Below are positions 1-7,221 of a stretch of DNA of 64,000 bases, in pieces. The notes under the pieces are model-generated. The model was not told the DNA's origin. It searched no databases and saw only the letters and a program-made list of their open reading frames with translations. Each line of letters begins with the position of its first letter. The stretch's first letter is position 1. The stretch comes from Acutalibacter sp. 1XD8-36 (lineage in GTDB: Bacteria; Bacillota; Clostridia; Oscillospirales; Acutalibacteraceae). The stretch is taken from contig NZ_QZDU01000006.1 in the NCBI RefSeq assembly GCF_009917525.1, positions 62,001 to 126,000 on the forward strand, in the 5' to 3' direction. The position numbers and the translations under genes were made by a program.

Positions 1-43
1 TACACCCGGCCCTGTGGGCCAGGTCTTTATACGTCCGTCCCAT
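1..43 (-). CDS. Partial small phage-type protein (N-terminal 14 residues only)
   Basis: A leftward reading frame starts with ATG at 43 and runs off the window edge. The visible residues are MGRTYKDLAHRAGC. A GGAGGGG ribosome-binding site lies 3 to 9 bases upstream and overlaps the end of the preceding gene, so the two are probably co-transcribed. Too little is visible to name a function. Confidence 0.5.
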   Translation of the reverse strand, partial: MGRTYKDLAHRAGC

Positions 44-53
44 TTGTCCCCTC

Positions 54-236
54 CTAACGGTAGAGCGTCACCGGCTCAATCGCGGCCTTGCGCCGCTCAA
101 AATCCTCCTTAGGTATGAGCCATTTTGAGCTCCTGTCCACTATCTTTTTCAGCTTGGTGTCCCATATCAGGGTGGTCTCCACGAAGGTCTCCCCGTCCTG
201 GCCCACGCCGCAGCTGGTCCATTTCTCCAGTGCCAT
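54..236 (-). CDS. Hypothetical small phage-type protein, 60 aa
   Basis: A short leftward gene with ATG at 236. Its stop at 54-56 overlaps the ribosome-binding site of the next gene, the usual packing of a phage early operon. The protein is mixed charged, with a WTSCGVGQDGE stretch near its N terminus, and shows no membrane segment. No family is recognised; placement between phage-type genes is the only functional clue. Confidence 0.55.
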   Translation of the reverse strand: MALEKWTSCGVGQDGETFVETTLIWDTKLKKIVDRSSKWLIPKEDFERRKAAIEPVTLYR

Positions 237-262
237 ATGTATACTCTCCTTTCTATATCAGT

Positions 263-526
263 CTATGCTTTAGGGGTTGTACAGCGTGCGCCGAGTTGGG
301 GAACAGTTTCCATCGCCCCGAGCGATAATTGCTCAAATGGATCTTTCTTCACAAAGTTTGCTATTGTTACAACACCGAACTGCTTACACGTTATCTCGAC
401 CTGCCAGGAAATGCTTTCGGACGGTTGCCTGTTTTCCTTCATCGTAAGCCGCAGTTCCCTTAACAGTGAAGCCACTTCACCGGCAGATGTCGCTTTTGCC
501 GGGTAGAATGCAGGCGGCTGGTGCAA
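263..526 (-). CDS. Hypothetical phage-type protein, 87 aa
   Basis: A leftward reading frame of 87 codons lying between the Rha-like gene and the 60-aa gene, all in the same direction. The start is ATG at 526, although no strong ribosome-binding site is visible before it, so a start at the internal Met of LTMKENRQ is possible. The protein is soluble and has no motif I recognise. It is called a gene because of its position in a same-strand series. Confidence 0.4.
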   Translation of the reverse strand: MHQPPAFYPAKATSAGEVASLLRELRLTMKENRQPSESISWQVEITCKQFGVVTIANFVKKDPFEQLSLGAMETVPQLGARCTTPKA

Positions 527-541
527 ACTCTCAAACCGGTT

Positions 542-850
542 CTACATGTCCTCGAATGCTGTGACATAGGCGACAGTAAAGAGGACACCTTTCTCTCCGG
601 TGAGCTTATTGGCAATCATGTCGCAGCCCTTTTTAGTGATGAGATAGCAAGGCTGCTCTTTGTTTTGGGCACTTACATAGGTGCTTGGGATGAAGAAGTC
701 GGACGGTCCAAATTTGGGCTCTCCTGACTTTTCCATGATTTCAATGTAACCCGCAATATTGCGGAGTAGGTGTTTGTGCTGCTTTCCTACCATCTCCGCA
801 ACCTCGCGGCTGTCTATGGCCTGTTGGCCGTTAATGTTTTTGACCGTCAT
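542..850 (-). CDS. Rha-family phage regulatory protein (pRha N-terminal domain)
   Basis: The protein matches the N-terminal domain of phage Rha regulators: a SREVAEMVGKQHKHLLRNI segment early, then the FFIPSTYVSAQNKEQPCYLITKKGCDMIANKLTG core. Rha is a phage-encoded regulator that interferes with infection of hosts lacking IHF; its biochemical role in Gram-positive hosts is unclear. The start is taken as ATG at 850, because GGAAGGAG sits 8 bases before it; the longer frame would begin at a TTG inside that site. At 102 residues it has only the Rha domain and no C-terminal ANT domain. It overlaps the upstream gene by 20 bp. Confidence 0.75.
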   Translation of the reverse strand: MTVKNINGQQAIDSREVAEMVGKQHKHLLRNIAGYIEIMEKSGEPKFGPSDFFIPSTYVSAQNKEQPCYLITKKGCDMIANKLTGEKGVLFTVAYVTAFEDM

Positions 851-1064
851 TTCGTTCGCTCCTTCCAATAGTTGATATACGTAAGGCTACTGGCTGCTTT
901 AACAAAAAATGTTGGCATGTGTCGAAAGGGCCCCTGTTCTTCATTCTAGGATAGACACAGTGCCCACAATATAGCTCGTCTCCGTCCCGGGTATAGTGCT
1001 GACGAAAGTGCTCGCAGTTATAGCAGCACTCTGTCTGCGGTTCGATATTAATTTTGAAATACAT
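831..1064 (-). CDS. Small cysteine-rich phage-type protein, 77 aa
   Basis: The protein begins MYFKINIEPQTECCYNCEHF and has paired cysteines and histidines (CCYNCEH, then YCGHC, then DTCQHF), consistent with a small zinc-binding fold. A GGAGGAAC ribosome-binding site precedes ATG at 1064. Its 3' end overlaps the Rha gene by 20 bp, so the two are translationally linked. Similar short CxxC proteins are common in Clostridia prophages but have no known role. Confidence 0.55.
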   Translation of the reverse strand: MYFKINIEPQTECCYNCEHFRQHYTRDGDELYCGHCVYPRMKNRGPFDTCQHFLLKQPVALRISTIGRSERNDGQKH

Positions 1065-1141
1065 TTTGTTCCTCCTTGCCTTTTTGTTCTTACCGTGGTA
1101 TTCTTTTAGTGAACTGTCCTATTCGTGTACCTTTATGTTCT

Positions 1142-1327
1142 TTAGCTAAACAGTTCTTCCACTGTCCGCCCAAGCGCTTTAGCTATCCGAATGGCCGTTT
1201 TCACTCCAGGTTCTCTCATATCGTATTCATATCTCTGATATGCTATTTCTGATATACCTGTTTCTTTAGCTACCTGCGCTTGTGTTTTTCCTGCCGCTTT
1301 TCGAGCGCTTTTTAGCAATTCGTTCAC
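1142..1327 (-). CDS. XRE-family HTH regulator (Cro-like), 61 aa
   Basis: This is a single helix-turn-helix domain: RKAAGKTQAQVAKETGISEIAYQRYEYDMREPG is the classic XRE signature. The start is GTG at 1327 with AGAAGGTG close upstream. It is transcribed divergently from the XRE gene at 1432, and the two share a 104-bp region with a 7-bp-arm palindrome. The recognition helices of the pair are very alike (AYQRYEY versus GYQRYEY), so they probably compete for the same operator, as in a CI/Cro switch. Confidence 0.8.
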   Translation of the reverse strand: MNELLKSARKAAGKTQAQVAKETGISEIAYQRYEYDMREPGVKTAIRIAKALGRTVEELFS

Positions 1328-1349
1328 AGCACCTTCTCTTTCTAGTTTA

Positions 1350-1365
1350 ACTACCAGTTGGTAGT
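1350..1365. promoter_or_regulatory. Palindromic operator between divergent XRE genes
   Basis: Perfect inverted repeat ACTACCA-GT-TGGTAGT with 7-bp arms and a 2-bp centre, in the only non-coding space between the two divergent XRE genes. It is the obvious binding site for one or both of them. Confidence 0.6.
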
Positions 1366-1431
1366 GTATTCATGATAACACCACCAAACGGATATGTCAA
1401 GCTTTTTTATAATTGGCAAGGAGGAAATTTT

Positions 1432-1830
1432 ATGACTTTTGCAGAACGACTCAAAAAACTACGTTTAGCTAGAGATTTAACGCAAAAAGACGTGTATGAG
1501 GCCGTTGGTATGTCTGCCATAGGTTACCAGCGATATGAATATGGGCAAAGGGAGCCCGCTTATCAACAGTTAATCGCTCTTGCCGACTTCTTCGATGTTC
1601 CCACAGACTATCTTCTGGGCCGCGGCGTGTTCGCCAACTGGGACGAGCTCATGGATGAAAAGAGCCGCTTGTTGATTATCGCGTCCATTGAATCTCATTT
1701 CCCTGAATTGAAGAAACTCAACCTGTCTCATGCTGACGAGCGCAAGCTCATGAAGGTTTTGCCCTCTTTCATTGCTTTGATTGAGTTTTCCGATGATATG
1801 AAAGAGAGTTCTATTACCTATAAAATTTAG
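1432..1830 (+). CDS. XRE-family repressor (CI-like), 132 aa
   Basis: An N-terminal helix-turn-helix (AERLKKLRLARDLTQKDVYEAVGMSAIGYQRYEYGQREP, about residues 4-45) ends in the DVPTDYLLGR motif typical of XRE repressors. A C-terminal region of about 65 residues follows, without the S24 peptidase residues, so it cannot be a RecA-cleaved repressor. ATG at 1432 is chosen because GGAGGAAA lies directly upstream. It is divergent from the Cro-like gene at 1142-1327. Confidence 0.8.
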   Translation: MTFAERLKKLRLARDLTQKDVYEAVGMSAIGYQRYEYGQREPAYQQLIALADFFDVPTDYLLGRGVFANWDELMDEKSRLLIIASIESHFPELKKLNLSHADERKLMKVLPSFIALIEFSDDMKESSITYKI

Positions 1831-2060
1831 TTCAGCTTGCTTTCTATTTCTGATCAGTAGCTGCTCAGACCGAGTTTGCCGGAATGCACGAAGCACTTGG
1901 CTCCATTGATATGCGCTCCAACATCTTCACTGACCTTAATACTAATAACGAGGTGAACCATCGCCCTGCCGCCCAGCAATGGGCGGTGTGTACTCCGTAA
2001 ATTCAGCGAACATCTACTACCAGCTGCTTTCTTGTGGTGCAACACGAGAGAGCAGTTTTG
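1831..2060. other. Intergenic stretch, no convincing gene
   Basis: A rightward frame of 47 codons runs from about 1851 to 2000 (…EFAGMHEALGSIDMRSNIF…) and ends at a normal stop, but it lacks a start and a ribosome-binding site. It may be the tail of a decayed gene. Nothing else is seen here. Confidence 0.35.
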
Positions 2061-2330
2061 TTATGAGCTGTTTTTCGTGTGAACCCTATGACCCTGCCCA
2101 TTATTCGCGTGTTGCGCGACATATTGGGCAAAAAATATATTGTTTAGCTCTTCTGCACTAAGGTCAAGAAGCGAGGCAATCTTATCAGCTTCCTCAATGG
2201 TAAAGGCACCGCCTCCACCATTGAGGCGCCTGTATAGAGTACTTGGAGTAATCCCTACTGCGGTCGCAACAGAATCTATATTCATCCGGCGCTCTACAAT
2301 TTTGCCTCGCAGCTTGTCTGTATTAACCAT
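2061..2330 (-). CDS. XRE/Cro-like phage regulator, 89 aa
   Basis: The protein contains a helix-turn-helix of the form KIVERRMNIDSVATAVGITPSTLYRRLNGGGGAFTIEEADKIASLLDLS, typical of phage Cro/anti-repressor proteins in Bacillota. ATG at 2330 is chosen over the upstream frame because AGGAGGTGGAAGG directly precedes it. It is divergent from the S24 repressor at 2511 and shares an operator region with it. Its own -35/-10 is TTGACA (2398-2393) and TAATAT (2375-2370). Confidence 0.75.
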   Translation of the reverse strand: MVNTDKLRGKIVERRMNIDSVATAVGITPSTLYRRLNGGGGAFTIEEADKIASLLDLSAEELNNIFFAQYVAQHANNGQGHRVHTKNSS

Positions 2331-2369
2331 CCTTCCACCTCCTTTTTTCGCGTTTTGTGCGACACCCAT

Positions 2370-2398
2370 ATATTACCATACATATCTGGGCTTGTCAA
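2370..2398 (-). promoter_or_regulatory. Promoter of the 2061-2330 regulator
   Basis: On the minus strand TTGACA is followed by a 17-bp spacer and TAATAT. The 10-bp-arm palindrome at 2404-2424 sits immediately upstream of the -35. Confidence 0.65.
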
Positions 2399-2403
2399 CC
2401 CTA

Positions 2404-2424
2404 TTTTCGCAAAATTTGCGAAAA
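2404..2424. promoter_or_regulatory. Operator: perfect 10-bp-arm palindrome
   Basis: TTTTCGCAAA, one central A, then TTTGCGAAAA: a perfect inverted repeat. A second, shorter copy of its core (GCAAATTTGC at 2451-2460) overlaps the -35 of the rightward promoter. A third, degenerate TTTCGC…GTGCGA pair lies at 2347-2362 downstream of the leftward promoter. This three-site layout is that of a phage immunity switch. Confidence 0.7.
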
Positions 2425-2448
2425 TTTTTATTTTTTCTCCCTTTGCTA

Positions 2449-2477
2449 TTGCAAATTTGCGAAACCTGTGTTATTAT
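2449..2477 (+). promoter_or_regulatory. Promoter of the S24 repressor gene, overlapped by an operator
   Basis: TTGCAA, a 17-bp spacer and TATTAT. The palindrome GCAAATTTGC (2451-2460) covers the -35 hexamer, which would allow autorepression. Confidence 0.55.
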
Positions 2478-2510
2478 TGCATTACCTCACAGGAAAGGGA
2501 GTGGAATGCC

Positions 2511-3134
2511 TTGAAGATAGGTGACCGCATAAGGCGGAGAAGGGAAGACCTTCACATTTCAGTAGATGAAGTTGCAAAAAGACTTGGAAAACATCGTGCA
2601 ACTATATACCGCTATGAAAGTGATGAAATACGCACTTTGCCAACAAATGTTCTTGAGCCTCTGGCGGCTGTTCTGGAGACTACCCCTGCCGCTCTTATGG
2701 GCTGGGAGCCTTTCGAGGAGAGCATGCCTGAAAATGTTATCCCCCTCCCTAAAACCTATACCATCCCTCTTGTAGGCACCATAGCCTGCGGGCAGCCCAT
2801 CACAGCTATCCAGGAAGATACCGAGGTGGTGGAGGTGCCGGAGTATATTCACGCTGATTTTGCCCTGCGGTGTAAAGGTGACAGCATGATAAATGCCAGG
2901 ATTTTTGATGGTGATATGGTATATATCCGGCAGCAGGAGCAGGTTGAAAATGGTGAAATCGCCGCTGTCCTTATTGAAGACGAGGCCACGTTAAAGAAAG
3001 TATTCCTTTTTCATGACAGGATTGTTTTAGAGCCTGCAAACCCTCTTTTTGAGCCCCTTATTTATAGGCAGGAAGAGATGAATAGCGTGCGGATATTGGG
3101 TAAGGCAGTGGCTTTTACCAGCGCTATACGATAG
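2511..3134 (+). CDS. LexA/CI-like repressor with S24 self-cleavage peptidase domain
   Basis: An N-terminal helix-turn-helix (RRRREDLHISVDEVAKRLGKHRATIYRYE) is joined to a C-terminal S24 peptidase domain. The catalytic serine is in CKGDSMINARIFDGD and the general-base lysine in EATLKKVF. A likely autocleavage site is the Cys-Gly in VGTIACGQPI, where LexA has Ala-Gly. Proteins of this type hold a prophage silent and are cleaved when RecA is activated by DNA damage. The start is taken as TTG at 2511: the nearby ATG at 2506 hits a stop after two codons, and AAAGGGAG lies about 10 bases before the TTG. It is divergent from the Cro-like gene. Confidence 0.85.
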   Translation: MKIGDRIRRRREDLHISVDEVAKRLGKHRATIYRYESDEIRTLPTNVLEPLAAVLETTPAALMGWEPFEESMPENVIPLPKTYTIPLVGTIACGQPITAIQEDTEVVEVPEYIHADFALRCKGDSMINARIFDGDMVYIRQQEQVENGEIAAVLIEDEATLKKVFLFHDRIVLEPANPLFEPLIYRQEEMNSVRILGKAVAFTSAIR

Positions 3135-3155
3135 AGAATAAATGAGGGCTTTTAT

Positions 3156-3218
3156 ATGAAGTGCACGAGATGTGGCGGGAATATTCCGTCAGGGGAGGGT
3201 ACCGGGGGTTTGCAATAA
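3156..3218 (+). CDS. Tiny zinc-ribbon-like peptide, 20 aa, possibly truncated
   Basis: The frame MKCTRCGGNIPSGEGTGGLQ looks like the first half of a small zinc ribbon; family members normally continue to a second CxxC. Here a stop follows before it. It may be a decayed remnant rather than a functional peptide. The ribosome-binding site is weak. Confidence 0.3.
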   Translation: MKCTRCGGNIPSGEGTGGLQ

Positions 3219-3252
3219 GAGCTATTTTGAGGGAAATAGTGAGAGAAAACGC

Positions 3253-3281
3253 TTGACATAGTGCGGCACATATGCTATAAT
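3253..3281 (+). promoter_or_regulatory. Consensus sigma-A promoter
   Basis: TTGACA, a 17-bp spacer and TATAAT, perfect in both hexamers. The transcript would start near 3288 and carry the 48-aa gene at 3312. Confidence 0.85.
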
Positions 3282-3311
3282 ATAAACATCCAAAGGAAGG
3301 GAGCGCCTACT

Positions 3312-3458
3312 ATGACAGAGAAAGAGCGGCAAGATACAAAGCTGGCTACGCTCTATGAGCTAAGACTACTTTTTACGAATGGAGAAAAGCAAGAATACTC
3401 CATCAAGGAAATCGTAGAACTGCTGGACAAAATTGCAATGGCAAAAGACCAAAAATAG
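3312..3458 (+). CDS. Small hypothetical protein, 48 aa
   Basis: ATG at 3312 follows AAGGAAGGGAG at good spacing and a perfect sigma-A promoter. The protein is charged and helical (EKERQDTKLATLYELRLLF…IKEIVELLDKIAMAK), with no cysteines or membrane segment. Its strong promoter and place beside phage regulators suggest a small early-expressed accessory protein; no family is recognised. Confidence 0.65.
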   Translation: MTEKERQDTKLATLYELRLLFTNGEKQEYSIKEIVELLDKIAMAKDQK

Positions 3459-3518
3459 CCAGGAGGGGGCGGAAAAACCGCCCCTTACTCTGCGTATAGA
3501 ATCACTGGAGTTGATGAA

Positions 3519-3689
3519 ATGTCAGAAAAAAAAGAAACGCCTCAGGAAAGATACCATAAGGCGCATACTGTCAATGTTAATATCCGGCTGATGAAAAATA
3601 CAGAGCAGGACATCATTGAAAAACTCGCCAGCGTACCCAACAAGGCCGGATACATTAAAAGCCTGATTCGGGCTGATATGGGAAAATGA
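3519..3689 (+). CDS. Ribbon-helix-helix-type regulator, 56 aa
   Basis: The sequence has the plan of an Arc/MetJ-like ribbon-helix-helix protein: a short beta strand (HTVNVNIRLMKN) then two helices (TEQDIIEKLASVPNKAGYIKSLIRADM). CTGGAG lies 8 bases before ATG at 3519. Such proteins act as DNA-binding autorepressors or antitoxins in mobile elements. The gene ends just before a strong hairpin at 3694-3746. No toxin partner is obvious next to it. Confidence 0.65.
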   Translation: MSEKKETPQERYHKAHTVNVNIRLMKNTEQDIIEKLASVPNKAGYIKSLIRADMGK

Positions 3690-3746
3690 AAAAGCCGCTT
3701 TCAATGCGAGCGTTCGTTGGCAGTGAAGGCTCGCATTGAAAGTGGC
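3686..3746 (-). terminator. Intrinsic terminator for the abortive-infection gene
   Basis: An 18-bp stem with one G-U pair (arms 3694-3711 and 3729-3746) and a 17-nt loop. On the minus strand it is followed by TTTTT. It lies just beyond the stop of the gene at 3779-4612 and separates the two convergent genes. Confidence 0.8.
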
Positions 3747-3778
3747 AAGCAATGAGACCGGGTACGGCACACCGTCAC

Positions 3779-4612
3779 CTAAGCAATGATTTTTTCCCAG
3801 TCAGCCGGAAAACCTATGCGCTTCAGTTCAATAAGGTCTCTGTATTTTTCTATTGTCGCACACAAGCCGGGGGCAAATGAATTTGTCCAGCCGATACTGT
3901 CAGAATATAGCAGCTTTAATACTACAATATAGTCGAAAAGCCTGTTCCCCAGCTGTATACCAAAGCCTTTAGGCGTTCTGGGGACACCGGGAAGCTTCGC
4001 GTCATATAGTCTGGAATAGTGGGCGCAGAAGTTTCTCAATATCGTCAGGTTTTTCAGCCAGCTTTTCATATGTTTATCAGAGGGCACAGCGAAAGCTTTG
4101 GCAATACCTTTTTGGTCCGCCCTTTTCATATCGGCATAAAAAAGCGAGAGCTCTCCCATGCTGAAAAGTTCGATAATCACCCAAATCGGAAATTTCCCGG
4201 AATACTTTTCGTTGTGGTGCTGTACAAACGGTTGCTGTTTGTTGTGCTCCTTTTCTCTTTCAATATGTTCCAGGAAATTCTCGTGATTATGCCTTTCGGA
4301 AAAGTTTGCCTTGTCCAAATACCCCAGGGCGCCGTATCTGTGCCCGAAAAAGTAGGCGATTTGAGAGCGTAGAGCCAATTCGATTTCCTCGATGACCGGA
4401 AAAAGGAGCTTTCTCATATCGTGGTCAAACTGATATATTCCAACCACCTGAGAAAAATTTGTGCCGCTTATGTACTTGTCCTCTTGAGTTTTGAATGGCA
4501 AAAAATATGCAGTCAGCCTGTAATAGTTCACTCTCTTCAAAAATTCCAGCGCGGACTGCTCGTCGTCAATGATACACCCACGCTTCGCAATTTTCTCTAA
4601 CTGCTGGCACAA
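3779..4612 (-). CDS. Abi_2 family (AbiD/AbiF-like) abortive infection protein
   Basis: The protein matches the Abi_2 family of phage-exclusion proteins: the family opening CIIDDEQSALEFLKRVNYYRLTAYFLPF, a central FGHRYGALGYLD segment, and a C-terminal RNFCAHYSRLY. The last fits the R-x4-6-H active-site motif of HEPN ribonucleases. Such proteins block phage growth at the cost of the infected cell. The frame opens at a TTG (4612) with only a poor ribosome-binding site, and a stop lies four codons further upstream. About ten residues usual at the N terminus of the family appear to be missing. It may be slightly truncated or use an unusual start. A strong terminator follows it. Confidence 0.8.
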   Translation of the reverse strand: MCQQLEKIAKRGCIIDDEQSALEFLKRVNYYRLTAYFLPFKTQEDKYISGTNFSQVVGIYQFDHDMRKLLFPVIEEIELALRSQIAYFFGHRYGALGYLDKANFSERHNHENFLEHIEREKEHNKQQPFVQHHNEKYSGKFPIWVIIELFSMGELSLFYADMKRADQKGIAKAFAVPSDKHMKSWLKNLTILRNFCAHYSRLYDAKLPGVPRTPKGFGIQLGNRLFDYIVVLKLLYSDSIGWTNSFAPGLCATIEKYRDLIELKRIGFPADWEKIIA

Positions 4613-4796
4613 TATATTGTATCACAACCTAACCTTTTGCGTTTTCTAAGACCACACCTCCCCCCAGCGGCGGCGCACTGAGGGGACCATCCTCCAGCCG
4701 GAACGGCGCGCATAATCTGCGTAACCGCTCACAATTCTTATTACTATGGGAGTAGTGGGCTTTTTTATGCCCTCTTCCACGAAAGGATGAATCGAA

Positions 4797-6245
4797 ATGG
4801 AAAACCCCCGGAAGATTTGCGCTGCCTACATCCGGGTCAGCACCCACGACCAGGAGGAGTACAGCCCGGACAGTCAGCTAAGGCTTATACGCGACTATGC
4901 AAAAAGCAACGGCTATGTCCTGCCTGAGGAGTACATATTCAAGGACGACGGCATAAGCGGGCGGACTGCACAGAAGCGCCCGGGCTTCATGTCCATGATA
5001 GCCGCAGCGAAGGAGAAGCCCAGGCCCTTTGAAACAATCCTAGTCTGGAAGTTCAGCCGGTTTGCCCGGAATCAGGAGGAGAGCGTGGTATATAAATCCC
5101 TTCTGAAGAAGGAAAACGGCATTGATGTAATCAGCATATCCGAGCCCTTAATGGAGGGGCCCTTCGGCGGACTTATCGAGCGCATTATCGAGTGGTTTGA
5201 CGCCTTCTACAGTGCAAACCTTGGGGCCGAGGTCCGGCGCGGCATGACCGAGCGGGCCAGCCGCGGGCTCCCGGTGAGCGTTGCGCCGCTGGGATATACA
5301 TACCAGAACAAAGCCTTTGTGGTTATCCCCCGGGAGGCCGACACCGTTCGGGCTATATACCGGGACTTCCTGGGCGGCATCACCATGATAAGCATAGCAA
5401 AGAAGCTGAATATGCAGGGCGTCAGAACAAAGCGCGGCGGACCCTGGGAAAACCGTACCGTGCGGTATATCCTGACAAACCCGGTCTATACCGGCAAGGT
5501 GCGCTGGTGCAGGGACGGCGTGAACGACTACCACGGCTCCGCTCTGCTGGACGGCACAATGATAGTGGAGGGTGAGCACGAGGCCATCATCTCCCAGGAG
5601 GAGTTCGATGCCGTCCAGCGGCGCATTGAGGACTACCAGCGCCGTTATAAGGGCTCCGCCCCAAAGGCTCAGCGCCAGGAGGTCTCACGTATGCTCCAGG
5701 GCATAGTTAAGTGCAGCGCCTGCGGCGGCACCCTTAGCTTTACCGGGGCCGGGATGAACTGCGTCCAGTATGTCCACGGAAAATGCAGGGTGTCCCATTA
5801 TATCACAGTCAAAAAGCTTGAGGAGCTGGTACTCTGCTCCATAGAGGAGCAGCTGGATAGCCTAAAGCTGAATATCATCTCCCGCCAGAGCCCCGACCGG
5901 GAGGCCGAGCGCCAGCGCCTTGAGCAGCTGCTCCGCCGGGAGGAGAGCGTCCTGCAGCGGTACAGGGAATCCTATGCCGCGGGGGTAGACACCCTGGAGG
6001 AGTACCGGGCCAATAAAGCCGCCAGCGAAGCCCGCACCCTGGAGCTGCAGAAGTCCTTGGCCGGATTGCAGAAGCCTGCAAAAGCCGACCCCGCTGCCTT
6101 TGCCAAAAAGCACCGCAACGCAATCCAGGCGCTGAAAAACGCTCAGCTGACGGCCCAGGAGAAAAACGCCCTGCTGCGGGGCTTTGTGGACCATGTGGTG
6201 TTTTTCAAGGACACTAAGCGGGTTGAGGTGGTGTATTATGTGTAG
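4797..6245 (+). CDS. Large serine recombinase (site-specific integrase), 482 aa
   Basis: The N-terminal resolvase domain (about residues 6-150) has the catalytic serine in YIRVSTHDQ (Ser15) and the arginine-rich VWKFSRFARN segment. A recombinase domain follows (about 170-290), then a zinc ribbon (KCSACGG…C…HGKC) and a coiled coil (about 365-440). This is the architecture of phage and ICE integrases. These enzymes join attP and attB without a repeat-rich target and need a directionality factor to excise. Its place in a phage-like region truncating cotJC suggests it integrated that region. The start ATG at 4797 follows GAAAGGA. Confidence 0.9.
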   Translation: MENPRKICAAYIRVSTHDQEEYSPDSQLRLIRDYAKSNGYVLPEEYIFKDDGISGRTAQKRPGFMSMIAAAKEKPRPFETILVWKFSRFARNQEESVVYKSLLKKENGIDVISISEPLMEGPFGGLIERIIEWFDAFYSANLGAEVRRGMTERASRGLPVSVAPLGYTYQNKAFVVIPREADTVRAIYRDFLGGITMISIAKKLNMQGVRTKRGGPWENRTVRYILTNPVYTGKVRWCRDGVNDYHGSALLDGTMIVEGEHEAIISQEEFDAVQRRIEDYQRRYKGSAPKAQRQEVSRMLQGIVKCSACGGTLSFTGAGMNCVQYVHGKCRVSHYITVKKLEELVLCSIEEQLDSLKLNIISRQSPDREAERQRLEQLLRREESVLQRYRESYAAGVDTLEEYRANKAASEARTLELQKSLAGLQKPAKADPAAFAKKHRNAIQALKNAQLTAQEKNALLRGFVDHVVFFKDTKRVEVVYYV

Positions 6246-6303
6246 GCGTGAAATAAAGGAGAGACAGGCGTTTACCCATCTCCCCTTTTGCTTCTTCTAT
6301 CCG

Positions 6304-6636
6304 CTACACGCAGCTTTTCTCTGTCTCTTTAAGCCCTGAAAGTCTCCCTGCATTAAACAGAAGTGCGTAGAATCGTACTAACCGCCTCCACTCGCGTGCC
6401 CTCGGAGTCCACATATTGTGGTGCTTTGCAAAGTTTACAAGGAAGTCGTATAAATCCGTTCCCGGCCCAGGAGGCTCGGTGTCGCTGGCCTCCTGAACAG
6501 AAACGTGAACAACCTGGGAGCTGATAGGGAACCGCTCGTTTTTGTCAATCCAGATTTGCATGGCCATATCCAAATCGCGTGGGTCGCAGTTGGTGATGCC
6601 GTGGTAGTCGATGTTGACAGCAAAATAATTTAGCAT
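6304..6636 (-). CDS. Hypothetical accessory protein, 110 aa
   Basis: A leftward gene starting MLNYFAVNIDYHGITNCDPRDLDMA; it overlaps the upstream gene by 7 bp, so the two are translationally coupled. The protein is soluble with a tryptophan-rich C-terminal half (HNMWTPRAREWRRLVRFYALL). I do not recognise a family. It converges on the serine recombinase gene. Confidence 0.55.
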   Translation of the reverse strand: MLNYFAVNIDYHGITNCDPRDLDMAMQIWIDKNERFPISSQVVHVSVQEASDTEPPGPGTDLYDFLVNFAKHHNMWTPRAREWRRLVRFYALLFNAGRLSGLKETEKSCV

Positions 6637-6839
6637 TTCTTCACCTCCGCTTTGGCAGCACGGTAGCCCTTGGCCTGACCATAATTAAAAGCAAGTTTAA
6701 TGCTGTCATAAGGCTTCTCACGAGCCATATTAATTAGGTCCCACATCTCGGCTACTTGCAGGCTATACCTGATGTTTGAAAAGCCGGTTTTCTTGGTGTA
6801 CTTCTTCATCTGTTCAATTTTCGCAACTTGGCTACTCAT
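6630..6839 (-). CDS. Hypothetical small accessory protein, 69 aa
   Basis: Starts MSSQVAKIEQMKKYTKKTGFSNIRYSLQVAEMWDLINMAREKPYDSIKLAFNYGQAKGY. A GGAGGAAT ribosome-binding site precedes ATG at 6839. Strongly helical and basic; small proteins with this NYGQAKGYRAAKAE ending recur in Clostridia mobile DNA, with no established role. It is followed by the overlapping 110-aa gene. Confidence 0.55.
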   Translation of the reverse strand: MSSQVAKIEQMKKYTKKTGFSNIRYSLQVAEMWDLINMAREKPYDSIKLAFNYGQAKGYRAAKAEVKKC

Positions 6840-6915
6840 TTCTTATATTCCTCCTTGATTTCCACCAAAGAGGGTGCTATAATAGATTTGGCACCATTTG
6901 GTGTGTGGTTTTTAA

Positions 6916-6952
6916 GGCGTTGCCCGGTGATTGGTAGTCGGAGGGCAATGCC
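6916..6952 (-). terminator. Hairpin directly after the ribbon-helix-helix gene
   Basis: Arms 6916-6925 and 6943-6952 (10 bp with one wobble) begin at the base next to the stop codon of the gene at 6953-7126. No long U-run follows on the minus strand, so it may attenuate rather than fully stop transcription into 6839. Confidence 0.4.
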
Positions 6953-7126
6953 TTATTTCTTTATGTCTGGCTTTAACCGTTTAATCCCTCGGCGTATCGC
7001 TTCCATCTGGCTGATTTTTTCTTGTTGAGAATACTGCTCTAATATGGCCTTGCTTTCCTCATCAACACGAACAGTCAGTTTATACGGTTTAGGGTTATCG
7101 GTAGGCCTCCCCATTTTGGGGGTCAT
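6953..7126 (-). CDS. Ribbon-helix-helix protein (MGRPTDNPK type), 57 aa
   Basis: The protein reads MTPKMGRPTDNPKPYKLTVRVDEESKAILEQY…, a known small regulator type with a basic N-terminal arm, one beta strand (YKLTVRVD) and two helices ending in the conserved MEAIRRGI segment. These are Arc-like DNA-binding proteins common on plasmids and ICEs. ATG at 7126 follows GAGGTGAT. Inverted TTTTGAC/GTCAAAA arms flank its promoter, which suggests autoregulation. Confidence 0.75.
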   Translation of the reverse strand: MTPKMGRPTDNPKPYKLTVRVDEESKAILEQYSQQEKISQMEAIRRGIKRLKPDIKK

Positions 7127-7139
7127 CTCATCACCTCAC

Positions 7140-7182
7140 TTTTGACAGTCATAATTATAAACTATTGGCAGTCAAAAGTCAA
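7140..7182 (-). promoter_or_regulatory. Promoter with flanking operator arms
   Basis: Minus strand TTGACT (7182-7177), 17-bp spacer, TATAAT (7159-7154). TTTTGAC at 7140-7146 and GTCAAAA at 7171-7177 form an inverted repeat around the -10, and GACAGTCA/GGCAGTCA form a direct repeat. Likely site for the encoded ribbon-helix-helix protein. Confidence 0.65.
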
Positions 7183-7221
7183 CCCTTTTTCCAGAAATCA
7201 TTTGAAAAGATTAAAAAAGGA

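Noticed and set aside
2101-2125. TCGCG-n5-CGCGA palindrome inside the Cro-like gene as a fourth operator
   Set aside because: It is within coding sequence, differs from the TTTCGCAAA consensus of the other sites and may be chance.
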